Below, in pieces: positions 28,973 to 37,167 of a stretch of 64,000 nucleotides of DNA. The notes below the pieces were generated by a model, which searched no databases, was not told where the DNA came from, and saw only the letters and a list, made by a program, of their open reading frames with translations. This DNA is from Streptacidiphilus sp041262165 (lineage in GTDB: Bacteria; Actinomycetota; Actinomycetes; Streptomycetales; Streptomycetaceae). Made by a program: the position numbers and the translations under genes. How positions within the stretch are numbered: position 1 is the first letter of the stretch; the number at the start of each line of letters is the position of its first letter. Location: assembly GCF_041262165.1 (NCBI RefSeq), contig NZ_JBGCBY010000020.1, positions 1 through 64,000 on the forward strand, read 5' to 3'.

Positions 28973-31134
28973 TGAGCCAACCGACTGAAACCCCGCGGAC
29001 GTTTTCGGATTTGGTTGCGGGGTATGTGACTGGGTTTGAGCCGACGTTGTCGCGGTTTGGGTTGCGGACGTCGGACGGGCGTGTGTTCACGGTGTATCTG
29101 GGGGATTCCCTGGTTTCGCAGGTGGTGCGGAATCTGGGGGACGAGCGGCGGGACACCTCGGCTTCGACGCGGGACATGTTGGCGGCGGGCCGGTATGTGT
29201 TCGTGTACGGGATTTTCCACCGGTGGGAGGGTGGGGAGCGGATCGAGGCGCGGGAGGTGGTGTTCCCCGAGGAGCGGCGGGGGTCGTATGTGTTCGAGCA
29301 TCCGGGGTGGTGGGTGCAGCAGGCGACGGAGATCGCGGATTTCTATCTGCGGGGGCATTTCCCGGACGGGAAGTACGACTGGCGGCATTTCCGGACGCGT
29401 CTGACGTTGGGCGGCACCCATGTCCCCGACGCGGAGGGCGTGGATGTGCGCCAGGAGACCGATACGATCTCGCGGCTGGTGTACGGGCTGGCGACGGCGT
29501 ATCTGCTGACCGGGCAGGAGCGGTTCCTGGAGGCGGCGGAGTCCGGGACGGAGTATCTGCGCGAGCACATGCGGGTGGTGGACGACGTGGACGCGGTGGT
29601 GTACTGGTATCACGGGATCGATATCACCTCCTCGGGGCAGCGCAAGGTGCTGGCGTCGGAGTTCGGCGACGATTTCGATGCGATTCCGATGTATGAGCAG
29701 ATCTATGCGTTGGCGGGGCCGACGCAGACGTACCGGGTGACCGGGGATCCGCGGATCCTGGAGGACATCGACCGGACGGTGGCGTTGTTCCACCGGTATT
29801 TCAAGGATCCGGAGCGGGGCGGGTTCTTCTCGCATCTGGATCCGATCACGATGGATCCGCGGGCGGACTCGTTGGGGCGGAACCGGTCGCGGAAGAACTG
29901 GAACTCGGTGGGGGACCACGCGCCGGCGTATCTGATCAACGCGTATCTGGCGACCGGGCGGCCGGATTTCGCGGCGTTGCTGGAGGAGACGGCGGATGCG
30001 ATCGCGACGCGGTTCCCGGACGAGCCGAATTCGCCGTTCGTGCAGGAGCGGTTCCATGAGGACTGGTCGCCGGACCGTACCTGGGGCTGGCAGCAGGACC
30101 GGGCGGTGGTGGGCCACAATTTGAAGATCGCGTGGAATCTGACCCGGATCGGGGCGTTGTTCGACAAGCCGGAGTATGCGGCGTTGGCGGAGCGGATCGC
30201 GCAGATCATGCCGGCGGTGGGTTCCGACACTCAGCGCGGTGGCTGGTACGACGTGGTGGAGCGGGTGGCGGACCCGGACAGTGGGGCGCACCGGTTGGTG
30301 TGGCATGACCGCAAGGCGTGGTGGCAGCAGGAGCAGTCGATCCTGGCGTACCTGATTCTGGCGGGGGTGACCGGGGATCCGGAGCACCGGCGGCTGGCGC
30401 GCGAGGCAGCGGCGTTCTACAACGCGTTCTTCCTGGACTACGACGACGGGGGGGTGTACTTCAACGTCCTGGCCAACGGGATCCCGTATCTGGTGGGGAC
30501 CGAGCGGCTCAAGGGCTCGCATTCGATGGCGGGGTACCACGCGTTGGAGTTGTGCTACCTGGCGGCGACCTACACCGGGTTGCTGATCACTTCCTCGCCG
30601 CTGACCTTGCACTTCAAGCCGCAGCCGGGTGCGTTGCCGGGCAATGTGCTGCGGGTGGCGCCGGACCTGCTGGCGGCCGGCACGGTGCAGGTGGCGCGGG
30701 TGTGGGTGGACGACGAGCCGTACCGGGACTTCGACGCGGCCGCGTTGACGGTCAAGCTGCCGGTGTCCTCGAAGGCGTTGCGGGTGCGAGTGGAGGTGGA
30801 GCCGGTGCAGATGCGGTTGCGGATCTCCAGCGACTTCGACGGCCGCACCGCGCACATCCATCTGCAGGGCGTGGTGGACCGCGCGGAGTTGGACAAGTTC
30901 CGGCGCGGGCTCTCCGAGGCGTTGTCGGCGGGTCCGCGCCGGGTGGAGTTCCACCTGGGGCAGGTCACCGAGATGAGCCGACCGGCGATCAACGAGTTGC
31001 TGTTCCAGCGCACGAAGATCGGCCTGGACGTGGACTTCGTGATCGTGGGCTGCGTCCTGCCGGACGTGATCGCCGCACTGGTGGCCACCGACGCCTTCCT
31101 GGTCGACCCCACCCCCACCACCCCCCAACCCTGA
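28972..31134 (+). CDS. AGE-family epimerase-like protein fused to a C-terminal STAS domain
   Basis: 720 residues with at least two domains. The middle (~130-545) is an alpha/alpha-barrel of the N-acylglucosamine 2-epimerase (AGE) superfamily: AGAPAYL-like repeats such as DHAPAYLINAYLATG, a probable catalytic His382 in VGHNLKIAWNL, and WWQQEQSILAYL. The last ~100 residues (~620-710) read as a STAS domain, ending with the strand-helix unit RRVEFHLGQVTEMSRPAINELL. STAS domains normally bind anti-sigma kinases or carry regulatory signals. The first ~120 residues are of unknown fold. Translation is coupled to glgX by an overlapping start. I infer a sugar-handling or sugar-sensing protein tied to glycogen metabolism; no substrate is visible. 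A strong hairpin follows at 31172. Confidence 0.8.
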
Positions 31135-31171
31135 CCCCAGGCCCGGCGCCCACCCCGGCGCGCGCACCGTC

Positions 31172-31211
31172 CCTGAGCCCGCCGACCCCCCCGGGGGCCG
31201 ACGGGCTCAGG
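31172..31211. terminator. Intrinsic terminator-like hairpin between convergent genes
   Basis: Arms CCTGAGCCCG (31172-31181) and CGGGCTCAGG (31202-31211) pair perfectly, and the GC-rich interior extends the stem with few mismatches. There is no T-run, as is common in streptomycetes. It lies 38 nt after the AGE-STAS gene and could also stop transcription of the convergent VOC gene. Confidence 0.7.
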
Positions 31212-31284
31212 CACACCACGACCTGCCCGTACACGAGCCACACCCAAGCCCCGGCAACGCCCCCGCCCGGACCGGGGCGAGGCG

Positions 31285-31716
31285 TCACCCGGGAGTGATC
31301 GAGGTGCCGCCCCATTCCTCCGGGGCGACATCCGCCAGCGTCTCCGAGAACGTCCACTGGTGGCCCGCGAGGTCCTCGGCGGCATATTGCCGCTCGCCGA
31401 ACTCGAAGTCGGTCGGCTCCATGACGATGCGCGCTCCGTGCGCGCGTGCCCGCTCGCAGTGGGCACGCACGTTCTCCACGCGCACCATCACCGAGTGGGT
31501 GACTTCGCCGGGGCGCGGCGGTCGGCGATCATGTCGTACATCGCCGACGATCACGGCACCATCGCCGATGCTGAGCTGAGCGCGATGATCCTCACCAATG
31601 CGCACCCGCTCGACAAACCCGAACGCTGCACCAAGCCAAGCGACCGCCTGCCGGACATCGGGATAGATCAGGACGGGGATCACCGTCGACGCCGGGACGG
31701 AGCGATTCGGCTTCAC
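31285..31716 (-). CDS. VOC (glyoxalase/bleomycin-resistance fold) family protein
   Basis: 143 residues with a GTG start. Features typical of the VOC superfamily are VIPVLIYPDVRQAVAWLGAAF at the N-terminus, a central GEVTHSVMVRVENV and the C-terminal GERQYAAEDLAGHQWTFSE. This resembles the PhnB-like/glyoxalase subgroup that handles small metabolites or toxins with or without a metal. No partner gene shows the substrate. It converges on the AGE-STAS gene. Confidence 0.85.
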   Translation of the reverse strand: MKPNRSVPASTVIPVLIYPDVRQAVAWLGAAFGFVERVRIGEDHRAQLSIGDGAVIVGDVRHDRRPPRPGEVTHSVMVRVENVRAHCERARAHGARIVMEPTDFEFGERQYAAEDLAGHQWTFSETLADVAPEEWGGTSITPG

Positions 31717-31879
31717 CAGTGACTCCCGATGCTAGGACCACGCAGCGGCTCGTCGTATCCCACGCAGGGGCATGTCGCGGCGAGCAGCAACGCTACCCCG
31801 GTAGAGCGCGAACCGGCGGTCTGACGTTCGGATTGAAGTGTCCATGCTTGTCGCTGCCGGCAGGCACCCTGTGGTGCGC

Positions 31880-32239
31880 TCACCCGGCGTCGTCCAGGAG
31901 GCGCAGGCCACTGACAGCCTGGTGCATGTCGCGGAAGAGTGCCGTCCAGTCCAGCCCGAGGGCCTGCAGTATTCGCCGGTGCAGCAGTGAGGGGGCAGCC
32001 ACGCGCACCGGCACTCCAGCTTGCTGGCCTCGACGCCAGGTATCGATGATGAGCGCGCCGCCCTCGGATCCCATGAAGGAGACGTGGGTGAGGTCGAAGA
32101 CGACATCACTCAGTTCGGGCAGGTGGTCCCAGAGCTGGTTGCGCGCGCAGAATCTGAGGTGATCGATGTTGGCCAGGTCCACCTCGGCCGGCAGCGTGAC
32201 AATGGCGCAGCCCTTCAGGGTGCGAACGCGCAGCGGCAT
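31880..32239 (-). CDS. STAS-domain protein (anti-sigma factor antagonist-like)
   Basis: 119 residues that are nearly all STAS domain: IVTLPAEVDLANIDHLRF, then DVVFDLTHVSFMGSEGGALII, where Ser in the FMGSEG loop is at the position phosphorylated in SpoIIAA-type antagonists. A good ribosome site (GGGAGG) precedes the ATG. Such proteins release sigma factors by binding anti-sigma kinases. No kinase or sigma gene adjoins it. It lies only 0.75 kb from the AGE-STAS fusion, on the opposite strand. Confidence 0.85.
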   Translation of the reverse strand: MPLRVRTLKGCAIVTLPAEVDLANIDHLRFCARNQLWDHLPELSDVVFDLTHVSFMGSEGGALIIDTWRRGQQAGVPVRVAAPSLLHRRILQALGLDWTALFRDMHQAVSGLRLLDDAG

Positions 32240-32365
32240 GGCCCTCGCCTCCCGTGGCAGTGTGAACCAGGGTCCGGCGGCAGTTCCGGTGCATCCCAGT
32301 GTGGCCCAACCGCCCCGGCTGCACCATAGTCCTGTTTTCCATGCCGTGACGCGTGGAGGTATGGG

Positions 32366-33010
32366 TCATTTCCCAGGGGTGAGGACGGCGACGCTTCGGC
32401 TGAACGCGGAGCTGTCGATCTGATTGAGCATGAAATCGGCGACGTCGGCACGACTGATCCGCGGCATGCCCGTCAGCTTCACGGACACATCCGACCTGTA
32501 GGCACCTGTGTGCGGGCCGTTGGTGAGCAGGACGGGGTAGACCAGCGTCCAGTTCAGGGTGCTGTCGCGCAGCAGCTTTTCGGCTGCGGCCTTGTCGGCG
32601 TAGACCGGCCCCAGGAAGTACCTGAACATCACCTTCAGCAGCGGCGGAGCTGCGGCGTAGGAGTCGCCGACGCCAAAAGAGGAGAGAAACACCAGCCGGT
32701 CTACTCCGCCGTCCGTCATCGCTTGGATGATGACGGGCATGGCCTGGGACATGATCGTCGGTGAGCGCATGCCGTGGAGCGTCCGAGCAGTGCCCAGAGC
32801 ACTGATGACGGCGTCGTGTCCCTCGACGGCGGCGGTGACGGCCGCCTGGTCGGTCGTCACCTGTCCGACGGAGACATGCAGCTGGGGGTGGTGCACGTCG
32901 AGCCGAGCGGGATCACGCACGAAGGCAGTGACCTCGTGGCCGGCGTCCAGTGCTCGTTGCACGACCTGCCGGCCGGTCTTGCCTGTTGCTCCGAAAACGA
33001 TGATCTTCAT
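32366..33010 (-). CDS. NAD(P)H-binding oxidoreductase (atypical SDR, NmrA/BVR-B-like)
   Basis: 214 residues starting MKIIVFGATGKTG, a Rossmann NAD(P) site at the extreme N-terminus, followed by GHDAVISALGTA, LVFLSSFGVG and a YPVLLTNGP loop, as in flavin reductase/biliverdin reductase B-like SDRs. The ATG at 33010 has AAGGTG eight nucleotides upstream; a longer reading frame to 33898 has no family similarity in its extra part. It lies 62 nt downstream of a tetR gene on the same strand, so it is probably the enzyme that this repressor controls. Confidence 0.9.
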   Translation of the reverse strand: MKIIVFGATGKTGRQVVQRALDAGHEVTAFVRDPARLDVHHPQLHVSVGQVTTDQAAVTAAVEGHDAVISALGTARTLHGMRSPTIMSQAMPVIIQAMTDGGVDRLVFLSSFGVGDSYAAAPPLLKVMFRYFLGPVYADKAAAEKLLRDSTLNWTLVYPVLLTNGPHTGAYRSDVSVKLTGMPRISRADVADFMLNQIDSSAFSRSVAVLTPGK

Positions 33011-33072
33011 GACGTGCACCTTTGTGTGGGTGTAGGTGTGCGAGGCCGCAGGTCCGGCAGCGTGCGCGCTGT

Positions 33073-33756
33073 TCAGCTGCCGCCCGGTCGCACGAGGTCG
33101 GCCCGTCTGCGCTTGAACAAGGAGACCTCCATCGCCGGACCCTCCAGAGCGCTGGTCGGGCGGGCGGACCCGAAGGCCCGCAGCCCGTCGAAGTAGATGT
33201 CCAGGTGCCGGTGGGCCAGAGGCCGGTCCTCCGGATACGGGCCGCCAGGGAAGGCGCGTGACAGACGGACGGTCATCATGACGATGTCGCCGAATGCCGC
33301 GTCGGGGCGGATGAGGCCCTGCGCGCGGGCCCGCTCCAGCAGCGCCTGGACGAGGTCTGCGTTGTCCGCCTGGAGCTCCTCCACCACCGCGTCGAAGTCG
33401 AACCGCGATACCAGGGCCGGCAGTACCGACCCCACGTTGAGATCGAGGGAGACGTGCATGAGGCGGCGTAGCGCTTCGAACGGATCGTTGTTCGCCGCCA
33501 CGGCTTCCCGTCCGGATTCGGTCAGCTTGCCCAGGACGTCGGCGGCGACGCCTTGGTAGAGCGCCTCTCTGGTCGGAAAGCGCCGGTAGAGAGTGCCGAC
33601 CCCCACCCCGGCTCGGGAGGCGATCTCCTCCATGGCCACGTCCGGACCCGCCTCCACGAATACCTTGCTTGCCGCGCGCAGGATCAGTTCGCGGTTGCGC
33701 CGGGCGTCTGCCCGCTCCCCGCGCACCCGAGGTATGCCCTGCTCTTTCGGCTTCAT
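33073..33756 (-). CDS. TetR family transcriptional regulator
   Basis: 227 residues from the ATG at 33756 (GGAAG seven nucleotides upstream; a TTG at 33780 is a weaker alternative). The N-terminal helix-turn-helix is clear: RELILRAASKVFVEAG, MEEIASRAGVGVGTLYRRFP. The C-terminal ligand domain is of the SCO-type that includes DRPLAHRHLDIYFDGLRA. It heads an operon with the SDR gene. A perfect inverted repeat 33 nt upstream of the start (33789-33803) is the likely autoregulatory operator. Confidence 0.93.
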   Translation of the reverse strand: MKPKEQGIPRVRGERADARRNRELILRAASKVFVEAGPDVAMEEIASRAGVGVGTLYRRFPTREALYQGVAADVLGKLTESGREAVAANNDPFEALRRLMHVSLDLNVGSVLPALVSRFDFDAVVEELQADNADLVQALLERARAQGLIRPDAAFGDIVMMTVRLSRAFPGGPYPEDRPLAHRHLDIYFDGLRAFGSARPTSALEGPAMEVSLFKRRRADLVRPGGS

Positions 33757-33788
33757 CTCTGCGCTTCCGTGCTGACCCAATCTTAGCT

Positions 33789-33803
33789 GGACGAAAATCG
33801 TCC
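33789..33803. promoter_or_regulatory. Putative TetR operator
   Basis: GGACGA-AAA-TCGTCC, a perfect 6-bp inverted repeat with a 3-nt centre, placed just upstream of the tetR start. Size and location suit autoregulation by the adjacent repressor. Confidence 0.6.
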
Positions 33804-33925
33804 GGATAGAGGCAAGAGTAGTCCGTCAGGAACTCTCCGCCCGCCCCGCCGAGGACGCATTGCCGTGCGACGAGGAAGGTCGCACGGGCGAGCGACACCG
33901 TGGGCCGGGCGGAGACGCGGCGGCG

Positions 33926-36289
33926 CTACTTGGCGATCAGCAGCAGCACGGCCCGGGCGTGCAGCACGTAGGTTGTTCCGGCGCCGCCGATGAGGGCCTC
34001 GCTACCGGGCAGGGCCACCTGGCTGGGACCTTCGGCCCAGGTGGAGGTGTCGGTGACGCGGTACCAGTTCTTCCCGGTTCCCGGCGAGGGCAGAGTGAAG
34101 GTCACGTCGCCCGACCAGCCGTTGTAGCCGACGTAGAGGGCGCTGCTGGGATCGCCCAGCTCGGTGCCGTCGATGCGCCAGCCGAGGGCGTGGTTGTTCG
34201 GGTCGTTCCAGTAGGTGGAGTCGGGCGTGCCGCCGGTGGGGGTGAACCAGTCGAGCTGGTTCATGCCGTTGCCGTTGTTGTCCGAGGAACTGTAGAAGCC
34301 GAGTGGGCGCAGCGCGGGGTGGGCCTTGCGGAAAGCGATCATCCGCTGTGCGTAGGTGTCGAACGTGGACTGGTCGCTGCTCCAGGTGGTGGTAAGCCAG
34401 TTCGCCGATGAGTCGAGGTTGTAGGGGTTGTTGTTGCATTGCAGGGAGCGGAGGTATTCGTCGCCACCGGTCATCATCGGCGTCCCGGCGGACAGCATCA
34501 GGAAGGCGAAGCCGTTGCGCGCGGCCTTGCGCTGGTCGGCCGCGATCCCGCCCTGGTCCCAGGAGATGTTGTTGTCCGAGCCGCCGTCGGACGGGCCGTA
34601 CGGCCATGCCTGGGTGTTGTTCTTGGCGTTGCACTGGTAGAGGTCGGCGAGGGTGAACCCGTCGTGAGCGACCATGAAGTTGATGGAGTTGTACGGCGCC
34701 CGGCCGTTGGGCTGGTAGAGGTCCGAGGAGCCGGCGAAGCGGGTGGCCAGCTGTCCGGGGGTGGTGCTGATCGTGCCCAACGCGTTCTGGCTGCCGCGTA
34801 GGGTGTCTCGGAAGACTCCGTTCCACTCGGACCAGCCGGTCGGGAAGTTGCCGACCTGGTAGGTGCCGTTGCCGATCGCCCAGGGTTCGGCGATCCAGTC
34901 GGTGCCGGTTCCGCCGGTGGCGGGGCGGGGCGGCATCATGGCGGTGATCCGGTTGAGGGCGGTGTTCGGGTCGGTGCGGCTGTACTGGAAGCAGCCGCTC
35001 TGACAGGTGTTGCCGAGGACCGGGGCCAGGTCGAAGCGGAAGCCGTCGACGCCCAGGCTGTCCTTCCAGTACGCGAGGGAGTCGGTGATGAGGTTCTGGG
35101 TGACCGGGTTGTACGTGTTGACGTTCCCGCCGACGCCGGTGTTGTCGACGGGGCTTTGCATGTCACTGGTCAGCTCGTAGTACGTGGGGTTGTCCAGGCC
35201 GCGCAGCGACAGCAGGCTGTAGGTGTTCTTGTCGTTGGCGTTCCAGGGGCCGCCCTCCGCGGTGTGGTTGTAGACCACGTCCGTGAAGACCTTGATTCCG
35301 GCGTCGTGGAAGGCCTTGACCATGGTCTTGAACCCGCGGGTGGGACCACCGGCGCTCTTGTCGGCGGAGTACCGGCGGTCCGGTGCGAAGTAGTTCAGCG
35401 TCGAGTAGCCCCAGTAGTTGTCGCCGGTCGTGCTGGTCGGGTTCACGTCGTTGGCGTCGTTCTGGGTCTCCTGGACGGGCAGGAACTCCACCGCGGTGAC
35501 GCCGAGTGCCGCCAGCGCGGACGCCTTGAGCGCGGCGCCCTGGTAGGTGCCCTGATCGGCGGCCGGCACGGACGGGTCGTTCTTGGTGAGGCCGCGCACA
35601 TTGACCTCGTAGATGATGTCGTCCTTCAACGCGCGGGTCGGCTTGGTGCCGGTGCTGGTGGTGTCGTCGGCCAGGGCGATTCCCTTGGGCGCGAGTGTCC
35701 CGTCGTCCGTGGCCCGGTAGAGCGGGCCGGTGCCGTAGACGGTGCCGTCGGCGGCGGCACTCGGCCCGATCGGGTCCTGGCTCAACTCCCGTGCGTACGG
35801 ATCTGTCAGCAGCTTGTTGGGGTCGAATCGGTTCCCGGCGGCGTCTACGTCGGAGAGGAAGCCGGCCGACGAGCCCTTGGTCCAGGTGGAGGCGTAGGGC
35901 CAGTTGGGGCCCCAAGCCCGGTAGCCGTAGTACACCGGCCCGGTGATTCCGTACTGGCTCCGCAAGGTCGCCACCGGCAAGGTGACTGACCAGATGCTGG
36001 TGGCGGGATCCTTCGCCAGCTGGTAGCTCACCGCCTCCTGACTTCCCGTCGGCGCGGTGTAGAGGTACAGGTCGATGCGCGTGGCGCGGGACGAGTAGAC
36101 CGCGAAGCTGATGTTGGCACCCGTGCTGTCGTAGTGCGCGCCCAGAGCCGGCGTGGCGGCGGCGTAGGCCGGTGCGGCGGGCCCGGTAGGGCCGGTCAGT
36201 GCCAAGGAGAGGGCGGTGGCGACGGCGAGTACGCCGAAGCGCGTGCGGTTCCGGCGCGGGGGGACGGACTGTGGGGGCAAGGCAGTCAA
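33926..36289 (-). CDS. Secreted isoamylase-type debranching enzyme (GH13)
   Basis: 787 residues with a TTG start preceded by AAGGAA. A signal peptide (~1-44) has a basic N-region, a hydrophobic stretch (VLAVATALSLALTG) and an AYA-A cleavage site. The mature part begins with a CBM48-like domain, then the GH13 barrel: DVVYNHTAEGG, nucleophile Asp420 in GFRFDLAP, acid/base Glu468 in IAEPWAIGNG and Asp543 in AHDGFT. The order and length match Pseudomonas/actinobacterial isoamylase, which cuts alpha-1,6 bonds in amylopectin and glycogen outside the cell. Several Cys pairs and the NNPYN segment also suit a secreted isoamylase. The upstream region has a palindrome like maltose-regulator sites. Confidence 0.95.
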   Translation of the reverse strand: MTALPPQSVPPRRNRTRFGVLAVATALSLALTGPTGPAAPAYAAATPALGAHYDSTGANISFAVYSSRATRIDLYLYTAPTGSQEAVSYQLAKDPATSIWSVTLPVATLRSQYGITGPVYYGYRAWGPNWPYASTWTKGSSAGFLSDVDAAGNRFDPNKLLTDPYARELSQDPIGPSAAADGTVYGTGPLYRATDDGTLAPKGIALADDTTSTGTKPTRALKDDIIYEVNVRGLTKNDPSVPAADQGTYQGAALKASALAALGVTAVEFLPVQETQNDANDVNPTSTTGDNYWGYSTLNYFAPDRRYSADKSAGGPTRGFKTMVKAFHDAGIKVFTDVVYNHTAEGGPWNANDKNTYSLLSLRGLDNPTYYELTSDMQSPVDNTGVGGNVNTYNPVTQNLITDSLAYWKDSLGVDGFRFDLAPVLGNTCQSGCFQYSRTDPNTALNRITAMMPPRPATGGTGTDWIAEPWAIGNGTYQVGNFPTGWSEWNGVFRDTLRGSQNALGTISTTPGQLATRFAGSSDLYQPNGRAPYNSINFMVAHDGFTLADLYQCNAKNNTQAWPYGPSDGGSDNNISWDQGGIAADQRKAARNGFAFLMLSAGTPMMTGGDEYLRSLQCNNNPYNLDSSANWLTTTWSSDQSTFDTYAQRMIAFRKAHPALRPLGFYSSSDNNGNGMNQLDWFTPTGGTPDSTYWNDPNNHALGWRIDGTELGDPSSALYVGYNGWSGDVTFTLPSPGTGKNWYRVTDTSTWAEGPSQVALPGSEALIGGAGTTYVLHARAVLLLIAK

Positions 36290-36347
36290 AGGTCGTTCCT
36301 TGATGTCGGTGGTGGGGGGCGGCCCTGGTGTGCCGCACCGACGGCGA

Positions 36348-36363
36348 CTGCAAGGGCTTGCAG
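36348..36363. promoter_or_regulatory. CTGCAAG palindrome upstream of isoamylase (MalR/Reg1-like operator)
   Basis: CTGCAAG-GG-CTTGCAG is a perfect 7-bp inverted repeat about 60 nt upstream of the isoamylase start. CTTGCAG/CTGCAAG motifs occur in Streptomyces alpha-amylase promoters controlled by the LacI-family maltose regulator. Further half-site-like words (CGCAAG at 36371, CTTGCGCAG near 36407) follow. Confidence 0.6.
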
Positions 36364-36489
36364 CTGCTGCCGCAAGTTAGTCGGAGTGGTGGCCTCCGTA
36401 AAGACCTTGCGCAGCTTCGGTTTCCAGCATCGGTTGCCTTCACCTGCTCGCTGGTCTGCGGGTGAAGTTCGTCGAGGCCCTTCAGTTCT

Positions 36490-36501
36490 GCAAAAATTTG
36501 C
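36490..36501. promoter_or_regulatory. Second inverted repeat upstream of isoamylase
   Basis: GCAAA-AA-TTTGC, a short AT-rich perfect inverted repeat in otherwise GC-rich DNA, about 200 nt upstream of the isoamylase start. It could be a secondary operator or part of a promoter. Confidence 0.3.
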
Positions 36502-36565
36502 TGAAACGCTCAGCTGTCTCCGCTTTGGTCGGGAACCTGTACGCTGCACCCTCCCCGCGACTCAC

Positions 36566-36691
36566 CTACGCTCGAGCGATGCCGTGGCGCAGGGCGTAGA
36601 TGACGGCCTGGGTCCGGTCGGCCACGCCGAGATTGGCGAGGATGCTCGACACGTGCGACTTCACCGTGCCGGCGGGCGACCGGGTCGGTCT
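36566..36691 (-). pseudogene. LuxR/NarL-type response regulator, C-terminal relic only
   Basis: The minus strand encodes GTVKSHVSSILANLGV followed by ADRTQAVIYALRHGIARA and a TAG stop at 36566-36568. This is the recognition and final helices of a NarL/FixJ DNA-binding domain. The receiver domain and the first part of the helix-turn-helix are missing. An in-frame TGA at 36692-36694 lies only nine codons before the homologous part. Confidence 0.8.
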
Positions 36692-36829
36692 TCAACGTCG
36701 TTGCCAGTCCGTGAAACACGCCGTCCACACCCGGATCCCGGGGTGTGCTGTGCTCGCGGAGCAGCCGGCGACCAGCGCGAGCGAGGCCGCCGCCAGGGCG
36801 AGGGGGAAACGGTGAAATCGGTGACTCAT
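36692..36829 (-). pseudogene. Lipoprotein N-terminal stub (45 aa), probably truncated gene
   Basis: A well-formed start (GGGGAG five nucleotides before the ATG at 36829) leads into a lipoprotein signal peptide, MSHRFHRFPLALAAASLALV, then AGC, the lipobox, with Cys at residue 23. Only 22 residues follow before a TGA. That TGA is in the same frame as the LuxR relic beyond it, so a deletion seems to have joined the start of a lipoprotein gene to the end of a response-regulator gene. It might still make a tiny lipopeptide. Confidence 0.65.
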
Positions 36830-36908
36830 GGCAACTCCCCGGACCTTTACGGGGCGTGCCCCCAGCCTGTCCCAGCCGCCTGCGCGACGCCTCACCACGC
36901 AGCGGGAA

Positions 36909-36938
36909 CCCGGTCTCCCTCATTTCGGGGAGACCGGG
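36909..36938. terminator. Terminator-like hairpin
   Basis: CCCGGTCTCCC (36909-36919) and GGGAGACCGGG (36928-36938) form an 11-bp perfect stem with an 8-nt loop. It lies between the lipoprotein stub and the beta-propeller gene and may be the remains of an older gene end or a backup terminator. Confidence 0.5.
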
Positions 36939-37101
36939 AGAGACCAGGCACCACCGGCCGCTCGCAGGAGGCATCGCGTGCCCTGGCAGTGGCCCCGCAG
37001 CGGCGCGATCAGGACAGCGAGCGGCAGCAGGGCTTGCGGCCACGCGCAAGGAGGCCCGGGCCCCGGTCAGGCCCGCACAGCGCACGAACCTGGCCTTACC
37101 A

Positions 37102-37150
37102 CGGTGCGCCGGACGCTGGCAGGCAATTGGGGCCCGCGTCCGGCGCACCG
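37102..37150 (-). terminator. Terminator hairpin after the beta-propeller gene
   Basis: CGGTGCGCCGGACGC (37102-37116) and its exact reverse complement (37136-37150) give a 15-bp perfect stem with a 19-nt loop, 17 nt beyond the stop of the minus-strand gene at 37168. Confidence 0.75.
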
Positions 37151-37167
37151 AATCGTGTGGAGTGTGA

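Noticed and set aside
32366..33898. Single 510-codon protein covering the SDR and tetR regions
   Set aside because: Only the last 214 codons are SDR-like; the first part is out of frame with a clear TetR gene.
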